A stretch of 8,245 bases of DNA from CAYVUM01 sp964619055 (GCA_964619055.1 CAZUDB010000079.1:1-8245), one strand, 5' to 3'. Counted from the first letter of the stretch, positions 1 to 6,731 are shown. Numbers and translations: made by a program. Notes: a model not told the origin generated them from the letters alone.

Positions 1-1
1 T

Positions 2-55
2 TTGGCGCGGGTAAGACTCGACCGGCGGGAGCCGCACTCCGACTGGCCGTACTAG
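2..55 (+). CDS. Possible 3' end of an upstream gene (partial)
   Basis: A frame open from the left edge ends at a TAG at 53-55 and would encode 17 residues ending REPHSDWPY. Nearly all its third codon positions are G or C, which fits GC-rich coding sequence. A second frame from base 1 is open to a TAA at 67-69 but has weaker third-position bias. The sharp change from GC-rich to AT-rich DNA at about base 65 suggests a gene ends here. The fragment is too short to assign a family, and it could be non-coding. Confidence 0.22.
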   Translation: MARVRLDRREPHSDWPY

Positions 56-60
56 TCGGG
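38..60. repeat. Inverted repeat, possible terminator-like stem-loop
   Basis: CCGACTGG at 39-46 pairs with CTAGTCGG at 52-59, with one G-T wobble and a 5-base loop, and a further wobble pair closes the base at 38/60. It sits where GC-rich DNA gives way to AT-rich DNA, as a terminator of an upstream gene might. No T-tract follows (the next bases are CACCCTTAAG), so an intrinsic terminator is not well supported. Confidence 0.35.
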
Positions 61-161
61 CACCCTTAAGAAAATAAGAATAAGTCGCAAATAACCAAAG
101 ACAATTCAGAAGCAGCAACGGCTTTCAACAATTTAGCGAGCGAAATTTTTGGTTGCGGTGT

Positions 162-179
162 CTGTAAAATTACTGTTAA
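162..179 (+). promoter_or_regulatory. Pho-box-like direct repeat (CTGT-N7-CTGT)
   Basis: CTGTAAA at 162-168 and CTGTTAA at 173-179 are separated by the AT-rich spacer ATTA, giving an 11-base repeat period, about one helical turn. Known PhoB boxes are two CTGTCAT-like repeats with the same period, and each repeat here matches 5 of 7 positions. A weak -10-like TCAAAT lies 10 bases downstream at 190-195, roughly the spacing seen at PhoB-activated promoters. Another OmpR-family regulator could use the same geometry, or the match could be chance in AT-rich DNA. Confidence 0.3.
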
Positions 180-299
180 AAGTATATTATCAAATAGTGG
201 TAATGGCGTTCACACGCTCTACTAAACGAAAGTCTACTTTTTTAGGGACCTTCGGGCGATAGGGTGAATGGGAAACTGCGCCAAAAACTAAAATCACGA

Positions 300-312
300 C
301 CCGAGCTTCGGG
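300..312 (+). promoter_or_regulatory. Small hairpin touching the hybO ribosome binding site
   Basis: CCCGA (300-304) pairs with TCGGG (308-312) around a 3-base loop. The right arm takes the first two G residues of GGAGGGAG at 311-318, just ahead of the ATG at 323. The stem is only 5 bp, and GGGAG would stay free, so any effect on translation would be mild. Confidence 0.3.
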
Positions 313-322
313 AGGGAGCAAC

Positions 323-1513
323 ATGTCTGCTGTGCCAACATCCACCGGCGCTTCTGCGCCCGGTGAAGATGGAACTGCGCCTGTAACGATAGGTGGCCTC
401 GACCGCCGCACCTTCCTGACGTACTGCTCGGGTATCGCCGTGACTCTCGGTCTCGGGTCGGCGTTCGCCGCCCGCATCGCCGAAGCAGTCACCGCGCCGA
501 CACGACCTCCAGTTATCTGGTTATCTGCACAAGAATGCACCGGATGCACCGAGTCCTTGCTGCGCGCCTACCATCCCACGATCGAACACCTGATCCTTGA
601 CCTCATTTCCCTGGACTACCACGAAGCGCTCGCTGCCGGGTCCGGCCACCAGGCCGAAGCGTTCAAGGACCAGTCCATGAAGCGCAACTGGGGCAAATTC
701 ATCCTGATCGTTGATGGATCGATCCCCACCAAAGACGACGGCGTTTACTGCATGGTCGCGGGTCGCCCGATCTTGAAGACGGTGCAAGAGGCCGCCGAAG
801 GAGCGGCTGCCATTATCGCGATCGGCAGCTGCGCCGCCTGGGGCGGGATCCCCAGCAGTGATCCCAATCCGACCGAAGCCAGGCCGCTTGCCGAGATCCT
901 TCCAGGCAAAACCATTATCAATCTGCCCGGCTGCCCACCCAACCCGTACAATTTCCTGTCGACCGTTCTGCACCTTCTGACGTTTGGCGAACCACCGGGA
1001 CTGGACGATCAAGGCCGGCCGCTTTTCGCGTATGGCCGATTGATCCACGAAAACTGCGAGCGGCGCCCTCACTTCGATGCCGGCCGGTTCGCCATCGAGT
1101 TCGGCGACGAAGGTCACCGCCTTGGCTATTGCCTGTACAAGCTCGGCTGTAAGGGCCCGGAGACCTATGCAAACTGTCCGCAGATCGGGTTCAACGACGT
1201 GGGCGAAGCCTCCTGGCCGGTCGGCACCGGCGCGCCTTGCTTCGGTTGCACGGAACAGGGCGTCGGCTTCACCAAGCCGATCCACGCGCTGGCAACCGTC
1301 GAGACACTGACGCCGCCGACGACGTTCCCGCATGTCCGCGAGCCACAAGGTGTAGGCGTTTCACCCGGCGCTAGTGCCGTTGTGGCGGGGGTCGTCGGTG
1401 TCGCCGTAGGCGCGGGCGCCGTGGCGGCGAGCCGTCTCGGCACAGGAAAGAAGGGCGATGAGGCGCTTGAGCCGTCGCACTACGACGACCCGGTCGATCC
1501 GGGCAAGTCGTGA
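323..1513 (+). CDS. hybO: [NiFe] hydrogenase group 1c small subunit (HybO type)
   Basis: This is the electron-transfer subunit of a membrane-bound periplasmic hydrogenase (H2 to 2H+ plus 2e-), partner of HybC. The 396-residue protein has a Tat signal with DRRTFLTYC at 27-35 after a long n-region and a hydrophobic stretch to about residue 50. Proximal [4Fe-4S] ligands are C72, C75, C170 and C204. Distal cluster ligands are H242, C245, C270 and C276. Medial [3Fe-4S] ligands are C285, C306 and C309. A hydrophobic segment at about 347-370 is the C-terminal membrane anchor, followed by a charged tail. The motif ECTGCTES lacks the supernumerary cysteines of oxygen-tolerant group 1d enzymes, so oxygen sensitivity is expected. 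Closely placed matches to the E. coli HybO pattern (HENCERRPHFDAGRF, LGCKGPETY) make the assignment firm. The ATG follows GGAGGGAG by a few bases. hybA starts 11 bases after the stop. Confidence 0.97.
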   Translation: MSAVPTSTGASAPGEDGTAPVTIGGLDRRTFLTYCSGIAVTLGLGSAFAARIAEAVTAPTRPPVIWLSAQECTGCTESLLRAYHPTIEHLILDLISLDYHEALAAGSGHQAEAFKDQSMKRNWGKFILIVDGSIPTKDDGVYCMVAGRPILKTVQEAAEGAAAIIAIGSCAAWGGIPSSDPNPTEARPLAEILPGKTIINLPGCPPNPYNFLSTVLHLLTFGEPPGLDDQGRPLFAYGRLIHENCERRPHFDAGRFAIEFGDEGHRLGYCLYKLGCKGPETYANCPQIGFNDVGEASWPVGTGAPCFGCTEQGVGFTKPIHALATVETLTPPTTFPHVREPQGVGVSPGASAVVAGVVGVAVGAGAVAASRLGTGKKGDEALEPSHYDDPVDPGKS

Positions 1514-1524
1514 GGGGGGCGGCC

Positions 1525-2628
1525 ATGACGATGGATCGCCGGAAGTTTTTGACGCGGGCTGCGGCGGGCGGCGCCAGTGTCGCCGTCGCGGCGGTCGCCC
1601 CGAAAACCGAAGCCCAACCCGCATTGATGCGGGCCGAACGCAAACGCCCTCCCAACGCCGTCGGCCTTCTCTATGATTCGACCCTCTGCATCGGCTGCAA
1701 GGCCTGCGTCGCTGGATGCCGGGAGGCAAATGGCATGCCCGCTGTTGTGCCGGAAGAGCATAGAGATTGGAACAAGGGAACCTGGGACAGCGCCAAGGAC
1801 ATCTCCGGAACCACCCTGAACGTCATCAAAGCTTACGTGAATGGTACGATGGCGGTGAAAGACCGCGCGGAAGATGGCTTTGCCTTCATCAAGCGACAAT
1901 GCCTGCACTGCGTAGATCCCAGCTGCGTATCCGCCTGTCCAGTATCAGCCATGATTAAGGATGAGGACACGGGCATCGTGTCGCACGATGTGGATCGCTG
2001 TATCGGTTGCCGATATTGCGTTTATGCCTGCCCGTTCCAAGTACCCAAGTTCGATTATGATGACCCCTTCGGCAAGATCGAGAAATGCCAGCTCTGTAAC
2101 CACTTGTTGGCCGAAGGCAAGCTGCCCGGGTGCGTTGAGCATTGTCCCACAGGCGCCACGGTGTTCGGCCGCTATGACGATTTGGAGCGCGAAGCCCGCC
2201 AACGGCTGGAGCTCAAACCCGGCGATGAATACGGCTATCCGCGCGGCGACGTGAGCGGCAAGATCGGCTCCGACATTCCCGCCAATGAGAAAGTGATCGA
2301 GGCCGCCTATCTGCCGACCGTTTACGGCGAGAACATCCTAGGCGGCACGCAGGCTCTTTACCTTTCGGCCGTGCCCTTTGACCTCCTGGGCTTGCCATGG
2401 GGAGACGACCGGTATGGTCGACCGATCCCCGACCATGCCTACGCGCGCCTGACCGAGGGCATTCAGCATTTCCTCTATACCGGCATGATCGTGCCAGCCA
2501 TCGCGCTGACCGCCTTGGTTCTGATCGCGCGGCGTAATTTCGACAAGCATCACCACGAAGCGGAGGACGACGCGGACGGCAATGTTAGCAAGACCGAAAA
2601 GGGCGGCAAGGAGACTCCATCGTCATGA
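1525..2628 (+). CDS. hybA: Hydrogenase-2 ferredoxin-type electron transfer subunit HybA
   Basis: HybA relays electrons from the HybO-HybC dimer towards HybB and quinone on the periplasmic face. I chose the ATG at 1525 (367 residues) because AGGGGGG at 1513-1519 lies 5 bases before it and it places DRRKFLT at residues 4-10, a Tat signal at the very N-terminus. A GTG at 1510 overlaps the hybO stop and has no binding site of its own. Sixteen cysteines in four ferredoxin-like groups (C55/58/61/65, C126/129/134/138, C159/162/165/169, C188/191/203/207) should hold four [4Fe-4S] clusters. One membrane segment lies at about 325-346 (HFLYTGMIVPAIALTALVLI), as in hydrogenase-2 HybA. A 21-residue tail starting KHHHEAEDD follows it and would be cytoplasmic. 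The gene overlaps hybB by 4 bases, which suggests translational coupling. Confidence 0.95.
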   Translation: MTMDRRKFLTRAAAGGASVAVAAVAPKTEAQPALMRAERKRPPNAVGLLYDSTLCIGCKACVAGCREANGMPAVVPEEHRDWNKGTWDSAKDISGTTLNVIKAYVNGTMAVKDRAEDGFAFIKRQCLHCVDPSCVSACPVSAMIKDEDTGIVSHDVDRCIGCRYCVYACPFQVPKFDYDDPFGKIEKCQLCNHLLAEGKLPGCVEHCPTGATVFGRYDDLEREARQRLELKPGDEYGYPRGDVSGKIGSDIPANEKVIEAAYLPTVYGENILGGTQALYLSAVPFDLLGLPWGDDRYGRPIPDHAYARLTEGIQHFLYTGMIVPAIALTALVLIARRNFDKHHHEAEDDADGNVSKTEKGGKETPSS

Positions 2629-3788
2629 GCGGAAAAGAACATGCCCGCGTCCCTGGACGCTTCGATTCGGCCCCATTCTTCGTCTTGCTCGTCATTGTCC
2701 TAATTGCGGGCATCGTCCTGTCCCAACGCTTCATCCTGGGCCTCGGCGAGGTCACGAACCTCAATGACGGCTATCCCTGGGGTATCTGGATAGCGATCGA
2801 CCTGATTATCGGCACCGCACTCGGCTGTGGCGGCTTCGTTATGGCCCTCCTGGTCTATGTTCTCAACAAGGGGGAGTACCATCCGCTCGCCCGTGCCGGC
2901 CTGATGACCAGCCTGTTCGGCTACACGCTGGGCGCCGTTGCGGTCCTGATCGATCTCGGACGGTACTGGCAAGGCCAGAACATCCTGTTTCCCTGGTTAT
3001 GGAACCCCAATTCGGTCCTGCTTGAGACCGCACTTTGTATTTTCATCTATATCGTCGTTCTAGCCGTCGAGTTCGCGCCGGCCGTGTTCGAACGACTCGG
3101 TCTGAAGGATGCCCGCAAGCGGCTGCACCGCGTCCTGTTCGTGTTCACAGCCTTTGGGGTGCTGCTGCCAATGATGCACCAGTCCTCCATGGGGACGGTT
3201 GTGATCATTCTTGGCCACCAGCTATCGCCGCTCTGGCATTCCCAGTTCCTAACCCTGTTCTTCCTGCTTACGGCCTTCACCATGGGGTTTTCAGTCATTG
3301 CGTTCGAATCCGTGGTGTCGTCCATGGCGTTCAAACGGCCCTACGAGACCCGCATCCTACCCAAGCTAAGTGGCATTATGGCTTGGACCCTTCTTGTGAT
3401 GTTGGTGTTGAGGGTGCTTGACGTGATCAGGCTGGATGCGCTGAACGTGGCCTTCTGGGGCGATTTGCCGGCCTATTCCTTCTGGATCGAGATGGCCTTG
3501 GGCGTCGCCGCAGTGGCCTTGCTGCTGCCGCCGTTTAATCGGACTAGCATGCGCTTCGTGTTCCTTGGGTCCATCGCGATGTTGACTCACGGCTTTCTCT
3601 ACCGCCTGAACTGCTACTTGATCGGCTACGACCCGGGCACACAGTGGAGCTACTTTCCGTCCGTGGGCGAAATTTTGGTCACGATCGGTATCTTCGCCCT
3701 GCACGTCCTGCTGTACTTGGTCTTCGTCAAGCAGCTTCCGGTTTTGCACGCTGTGCGCGATGAGCGCCCGAGCGAGGCGGCAGGCTGA
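2625..3788 (+). CDS. hybB: Hydrogenase-2 integral membrane subunit HybB (NrfD family)
   Basis: HybB is the membrane subunit that connects HybA to the quinone pool; the NrfD/PsrC family carries no haem but binds quinone. The 387-residue protein has about ten hydrophobic segments, near residues 17-38, 54-79, 91-110, 131-150, 168-190, 207-231, 248-268, 283-302, 309-328 and 346-368. YPWGIWIAID at 50-59 is typical of the NrfD family, and the length is close to that usual for HybB. The ATG overlaps the hybA stop (ATGA) and follows AAGGAG at 2608-2613 by 11 bases. Both the sequence and its place between hybA and hybC support the name. A 70-base gap with a dyad separates it from hybC. Confidence 0.95.
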   Translation: MSGKEHARVPGRFDSAPFFVLLVIVLIAGIVLSQRFILGLGEVTNLNDGYPWGIWIAIDLIIGTALGCGGFVMALLVYVLNKGEYHPLARAGLMTSLFGYTLGAVAVLIDLGRYWQGQNILFPWLWNPNSVLLETALCIFIYIVVLAVEFAPAVFERLGLKDARKRLHRVLFVFTAFGVLLPMMHQSSMGTVVIILGHQLSPLWHSQFLTLFFLLTAFTMGFSVIAFESVVSSMAFKRPYETRILPKLSGIMAWTLLVMLVLRVLDVIRLDALNVAFWGDLPAYSFWIEMALGVAAVALLLPPFNRTSMRFVFLGSIAMLTHGFLYRLNCYLIGYDPGTQWSYFPSVGEILVTIGIFALHVLLYLVFVKQLPVLHAVRDERPSEAAG

Positions 3789-3798
3789 TCGACTATTC

Positions 3799-3826
3799 CG
3801 GCCGCCCGCACGCGGTTGAGCGGCCG
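3799..3826 (+). repeat. Intercistronic inverted repeat between hybB and hybC
   Basis: CGGCCGC at 3799-3805 pairs perfectly with GCGGCCG at 3820-3826 around a 14-base loop. The right arm is part of the self-complementary GCGGCCGC (3820-3827). It fills most of the 70-base gap after hybB and ends 17 bases before the hybC ribosome binding site. No T-tract follows, so it is more likely an mRNA processing or stability element than a terminator. Confidence 0.4.
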
Positions 3827-3858
3827 CAACGAACGTACGTCCCAAGGGAGGACCGTCC

Positions 3859-5556
3859 ATGCGTATCACCGTAGACCCTGTCACAAGGATCGAGGGCCAC
3901 CTCCGAATCGACTGTGAGGTCAATGATGGGGCCGTGACCAATGCCTGGGCATCGGGCCAAATGTGGCGCGGCATCGAGCTGATCCTCCAAGGGCGGGACC
4001 CACGCGATGCTTGGGTGTTTGCGCAACGGATCTGCGGCGTATGCACTACCGTTCACGCCATTGTTTCAGTGCGTGCCGTTGAGAACGCCCTTCAGTTGGA
4101 GGTGCCACTCAACGCCCAGTACATCCGCAACATGATCATCGCGGCCCACGCCGTTCACGATCACATCGTCCACTTCTATCAGCTTTCGGCACTGGACTGG
4201 GTTGACATCGTCTCTGCCCTGCAGGCGGATCCGAAAGCGGCTTCTGACTTGGCGCAGAGCCTGTCCGACTGGCATCTCAACAGTGTGCAGGAATTTACCC
4301 GGGTCCAAAACAAGCTGAAGGCGTTCGTCGACTCTGGCCAGCTCGGTGTGTTTGGCAGCGGCTATTGGGGCCATCCGGCTATGAAGCTGCCGCCGGAAGT
4401 CAACCTGATGGCCGTTGCCCATTACCTTCAAGCGCTAGACTACCAACGGAGGGCCAACACTATCGTCGGCATCCTGGGCTCGAAAACGCCGCACATCCAA
4501 AACCTGGCCGTGGGCGGGGTCTCCAACCCCATCAACCCGGACAGTCAGTCGACCCTAACCCTGGAGCGCCTCTACAAAATCCGCAGCGTGATCAATGAGC
4601 TGGGCGACTTCGTCAACAAGGTCTACCTCGTGGATGTGGCGGCCATCGGCGGTCTCTACGCCGATTGGACCGCATACGGCGCCGGCATCACCAACTATCT
4701 CTCCGTCCCCGATCTGCCGACGGACACAACCTCGACCACCTTCGATCTCCCGGGCGGGTTCATTCCCGAGGGCGACATTTCCCGCTATCAGCCGGTCGCT
4801 AGCCAGTCCGACGCATTCTGGGCTGACGGCGTCAAGGAGAGTGCTAAGCACGCGTGGTATGCCAGCGGTAAGGGTCCGCTGCACCCCTGGTACGGCGAGA
4901 CCGATCCGCAATGGACAGAATGGGCGGATGAGGGCAAGTATTCCTGGGTCAAAGCGCCTACATTCCATGATCAACGCGCACAAGTTGGGCCCATCGCCAA
5001 CGTGCTTGGCATGTTGGCCGCAGGCCATGAACCCACAAAGCGCCACCTGGACCGTCTGGTCGGCCTCGCGTCAGCGGTCGCAGGCAGCCAAATACCACTC
5101 ACGGCCCTCCACTCCACCATCGGTCGTCATGCCGCACGCGCCGTGCGCTGCGCCGTGCTGTACGAGTCCCTGGACCGGCAGTGGAACCTGCTGATCGAGA
5201 ACATTAGCAAGGGTGACTTTGACACCTTCAATCGGCCGCTGTTTCCGAAGGGGGAAATCCAAGGCGTTGGCTTCCACGAAGCCCCGCGCGGCGTGCTGTC
5301 CCACTGGGTCGTGATCCGTGACGGGAAGATCGCCAATTACCAGGCCGTGGTTCCGACCACGTGGAATGCGGGACCACGCGACGAAGACGACCGTATCGGT
5401 CCCTATGAGGCCTCTCTCCTTGGCAACCCGGTCGCCGATCCAGACAAGCCTCTGGAGGTCATCCGGACTGTCCATTCCTTCGATCCGTGTCTGGCCTGTG
5501 CGATCCACATGCTGGATCCGGAGGGTGGCGATCCAATCCGGGTGATGACGCGTTAA
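3859..5556 (+). CDS. hybC: [NiFe] hydrogenase group 1c large subunit (HybC type), precursor
   Basis: This is the catalytic subunit that holds the Ni-Fe(CN)2CO site and oxidises or evolves H2. The 565-residue length is close to E. coli HybC. The N-terminal motif RIEGH is at 10-14. The L1 motif RICGVCTTVH at 57-66 supplies ligands C59 and C62, and the L2 motif DPCLACAIH at 542-550 supplies C544 and C547. The family rule places the maturation cut after H550, removing 15 residues (551-565), so this is a precursor and needs HybD. It has no signal peptide of its own; in this family it is exported as a folded complex with the Tat-targeted small subunit. Long blocks such as AQYIRNMI, FYQLSALDWVDI and GYWGHPAMKLPPEVNL are typical of HybC. 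AAGGGAGGA at 3844-3852 lies 6 bases before the ATG. Confidence 0.98.
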   Translation: MRITVDPVTRIEGHLRIDCEVNDGAVTNAWASGQMWRGIELILQGRDPRDAWVFAQRICGVCTTVHAIVSVRAVENALQLEVPLNAQYIRNMIIAAHAVHDHIVHFYQLSALDWVDIVSALQADPKAASDLAQSLSDWHLNSVQEFTRVQNKLKAFVDSGQLGVFGSGYWGHPAMKLPPEVNLMAVAHYLQALDYQRRANTIVGILGSKTPHIQNLAVGGVSNPINPDSQSTLTLERLYKIRSVINELGDFVNKVYLVDVAAIGGLYADWTAYGAGITNYLSVPDLPTDTTSTTFDLPGGFIPEGDISRYQPVASQSDAFWADGVKESAKHAWYASGKGPLHPWYGETDPQWTEWADEGKYSWVKAPTFHDQRAQVGPIANVLGMLAAGHEPTKRHLDRLVGLASAVAGSQIPLTALHSTIGRHAARAVRCAVLYESLDRQWNLLIENISKGDFDTFNRPLFPKGEIQGVGFHEAPRGVLSHWVVIRDGKIANYQAVVPTTWNAGPRDEDDRIGPYEASLLGNPVADPDKPLEVIRTVHSFDPCLACAIHMLDPEGGDPIRVMTR

Positions 5557-5558
5557 GC

Positions 5559-5583
5559 TTGGTGTTGCATTGCACCAATGGTG
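5559..5583 (+). repeat. Alternative hairpins in the hybC-hybD gap
   Basis: Just after the hybC stop, TTGGTG (5559-5564) pairs with CACCAA (5573-5578) around an 8-base loop. The same CACC can instead pair with GGTG at 5580-5583 across a 3-base loop, so the two structures exclude each other. Both stems are short and neither is followed by a T-tract. A role in transcript processing or in hybD expression is possible but unproven. Confidence 0.3.
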
Positions 5584-5621
5584 TCGGTAAGCCTCCGCTT
5601 GTCGCGAAGAGGGGGCGGATA

Positions 5622-6137
5622 ATGACATCTGATGTATCCTACGGATCCGCAGTGCCGCCGCCCATCCTGGTTCTCGGGGTGGGCAACATCCTTCTCGGGG
5701 ACGAAGGGGTAGGCGTTCGTACGATCGAAGCGCTGCAAGCCGGCTATGACCTGCCAGATTCCGTGCAGGCGCTGGACGGCGGCACAGCCGGCATGGACCT
5801 CATGGATCTGATCGCTGGTCGGACCCACGTCATTGTCGTAGATGCTGTGCGGCTCAGCGCCGATCCGGGCACCACCATCGTGCTGCGCGGTGAGGAGGTG
5901 CCCCAGTTTTTCCGGGCAAAGATATCGCCCCACCAGCTCGGCATCTCAGACGTGCTGGCCGCCCTCACGCTTCTGGACCTAAGCCCGGATAACCTGACAC
6001 TGATCGGGATTGTGCCGCAGTCGTTAGAGCTAGGCCTGGAGCTATCGCCGCTCCTGGCCAGCAAGGTCGATGTCTTGTTGGACCTAATTGTCGTCGAACT
6101 CGCCCGCTTGGAGGCACACGCAACGGCAAGGGTCTGA
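5622..6137 (+). CDS. hybD: Hydrogenase maturation endopeptidase HybD (M52 family)
   Basis: This cytoplasmic protease removes the C-terminal extension of the HybC precursor after nickel insertion, closing the active site. The 171-residue product opens with ILVLGVGNILLGDEGVG (15-31), the family signature. The nickel-sensing residues of the family correspond to E28, D74 (in VIVVDAV) and H104 (in SPHQLGISD). Peptidase M52 proteins are usually about 150-175 residues, so this is full length. The frame is open further upstream into hybC, but the ATG at 5622 with AGAGGGGG at 5608-5615 just ahead gives the expected N-terminus. Its place 65 bases after hybC fits a dedicated protease for that subunit. 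Confidence 0.95.
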   Translation: MTSDVSYGSAVPPPILVLGVGNILLGDEGVGVRTIEALQAGYDLPDSVQALDGGTAGMDLMDLIAGRTHVIVVDAVRLSADPGTTIVLRGEEVPQFFRAKISPHQLGISDVLAALTLLDLSPDNLTLIGIVPQSLELGLELSPLLASKVDVLLDLIVVELARLEAHATARV

Positions 6138-6166
6138 TCGACGTGCGCCTTGGGCTCTGGCATGCT

Positions 6167-6182
6167 ACGCTAAGTTAAGCGT
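6167..6182 (+). repeat. Short dyad upstream of arsC
   Basis: ACGCT (6167-6171) and AGCGT (6178-6182) form a 5-bp dyad around AAGTTA. It directly abuts the ribosome-binding-site hairpin at 6183-6199. It could be a small operator or part of a folded leader; it does not resemble the ArsR operator pattern I know. Confidence 0.25.
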
Positions 6183-6199
6183 ATTGGAGGGGCTCCAAT
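6183..6199 (+). promoter_or_regulatory. Hairpin enclosing the arsC ribosome binding site and start codon
   Basis: ATTGGAG (6183-6189) is perfectly complementary to CTCCAAT (6193-6199), with the loop GGG. The Shine-Dalgarno GGAGGGG (6186-6192) occupies the left arm and loop, and the first two bases of the ATG at 6198 lie in the right arm. If it forms in the mRNA, initiation on arsC would be blocked unless the structure is melted, for example by a coupled ribosome, a protein or RNA, or temperature. The pairing is seen directly; the regulatory role is inference. Confidence 0.5.
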
Positions 6200-6731
6200 G
6201 GCAAGCACTTCAGATAGTTCTGTTTACAATGTTCTGTTTCTCTGCACGGGCAACTCGGCACGCAGCATCCTTGCGGAGTGCCTCCTCAACAGATACGGGC
6301 AAGACCGGTTCAAGGCCTACAGCGCCGGGAGCCACCCGACCGGAAAGATCAATCCGTACGCCCTTGATCTGCTGAAGAAACAGAACTTCGCAACGGGTGA
6401 GTTGCGCTCCAAAGATTGGAGCGAGTTCGCCAGTCCCGATGCACCGGAACTGGACTTCGTTTTTACTGTGTGTGACAGTGCGGCCCAGGAAGTCTGCCCC
6501 ATTTGGCCGGGCCAGCCGATGACGGCCCATTGGGGCGTGCCAGATCCTGCTGCAGTAGACGGCTTGGAAGCAGTCAAGCGCGCCGCCTTTGCCGAAACCA
6601 TGCGGATGATGACGCAGCGGATCAGCATCTTCACCAGCTTGCCGATCGCCTCCCTCGACAAGCTCAGCCTCCAGAAGCGGCTAGACGCCATCGGTCAAAC
6701 GACAAACGTATCAGCGCCGGTGGTTGACTAG
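6198..6731 (+). CDS. arsC: Arsenate reductase, low-molecular-weight phosphatase (thioredoxin-coupled) type
   Basis: The likely role is cytoplasmic reduction of arsenate to arsenite. The 177-residue protein starts with the phosphatase P-loop VLFLCTGNSARS, with catalytic C16 and R22 (CX5R). Downstream, C92 and C100 in VCDSAAQEVCP match the redox cysteine pair of this family, and HWGVPDPA (111-118) holds the general acid D116. The cysteine triad argues for arsenate reductase over a plain tyrosine phosphatase. It is longer than the roughly 140-residue Gram-positive enzymes, with a C-terminal extension of about 40 residues that is common in proteobacterial homologues. No arsR, arsB or acr3 gene is beside it. 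It starts 60 bases after hybD, so co-transcription is possible. GGAGGGG lies 5 bases before the ATG but is buried in a hairpin. Confidence 0.85.
   Translation: MASTSDSSVYNVLFLCTGNSARSILAECLLNRYGQDRFKAYSAGSHPTGKINPYALDLLKKQNFATGELRSKDWSEFASPDAPELDFVFTVCDSAAQEVCPIWPGQPMTAHWGVPDPAAVDGLEAVKRAAFAETMRMMTQRISIFTSLPIASLDKLSLQKRLDAIGQTTNVSAPVVD

Larger units (their letters stand above)
61..322 (+). promoter_or_regulatory. AT-rich leader and probable promoter region of the hyb operon
   Basis: I see no convincing gene in this stretch between the upstream fragment and hybO. About 61-300 is markedly AT-rich compared with everything around it, as expected of a promoter region. Weak sigma70-like candidates include TTGCGG at 153-158 with TTAAAA at 176-181 (17-base spacing), and TATTAT at 185-190; none matches well enough to name a start site. 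A CTGT direct repeat at 162-179 may bind an activator. No good sigma54 -24/-12 element and no two-half FNR box were found. The end of the leader carries the hybO ribosome binding site GGAGGGAG at 311-318. Confidence 0.5.

Noticed and set aside
180..193. FNR-type site suggested by ATCAA at 189-193
   Set aside because: The partner half-site position (AAGTA at 180-184) does not match TTGAT, so only a half-site is present.
204..218. Possible sigma54 promoter (TGGC...GCT)
   Set aside because: GG and GC are separated by 9 bases instead of the required 10, and the -12 region lacks TTGC.
521..1348. A 275-codon open frame on the - strand across hybO
   Set aside because: It is opposite a clearly real gene with intact Fe-S ligands, reads as low-complexity Arg/Ala/Gly-rich sequence with no family features, and arises from the GC-rich codon bias of hybO.
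1510..1524. GTG start for hybA overlapping the hybO stop
   Set aside because: The AGGGGGG at 1513-1519 lies downstream of it and is ideally placed for the ATG at 1525, which also puts the twin-arginine motif at the N-terminus.
3366..4046. 226-codon - strand frame across the hybB-hybC junction
   Set aside because: It runs opposite two well-identified genes, lacks domain features, and is a shadow of their codon bias.
5487..5621. Longer N-terminus for hybD starting inside hybC
   Set aside because: It would add 45 residues with no family match; the ATG at 5622 has a strong ribosome binding site and yields the usual M52 protease length.
6158..6170. Possible sigma54 promoter before arsC
   Set aside because: GG and GC are only 8 bases apart, which sigma54 does not tolerate.
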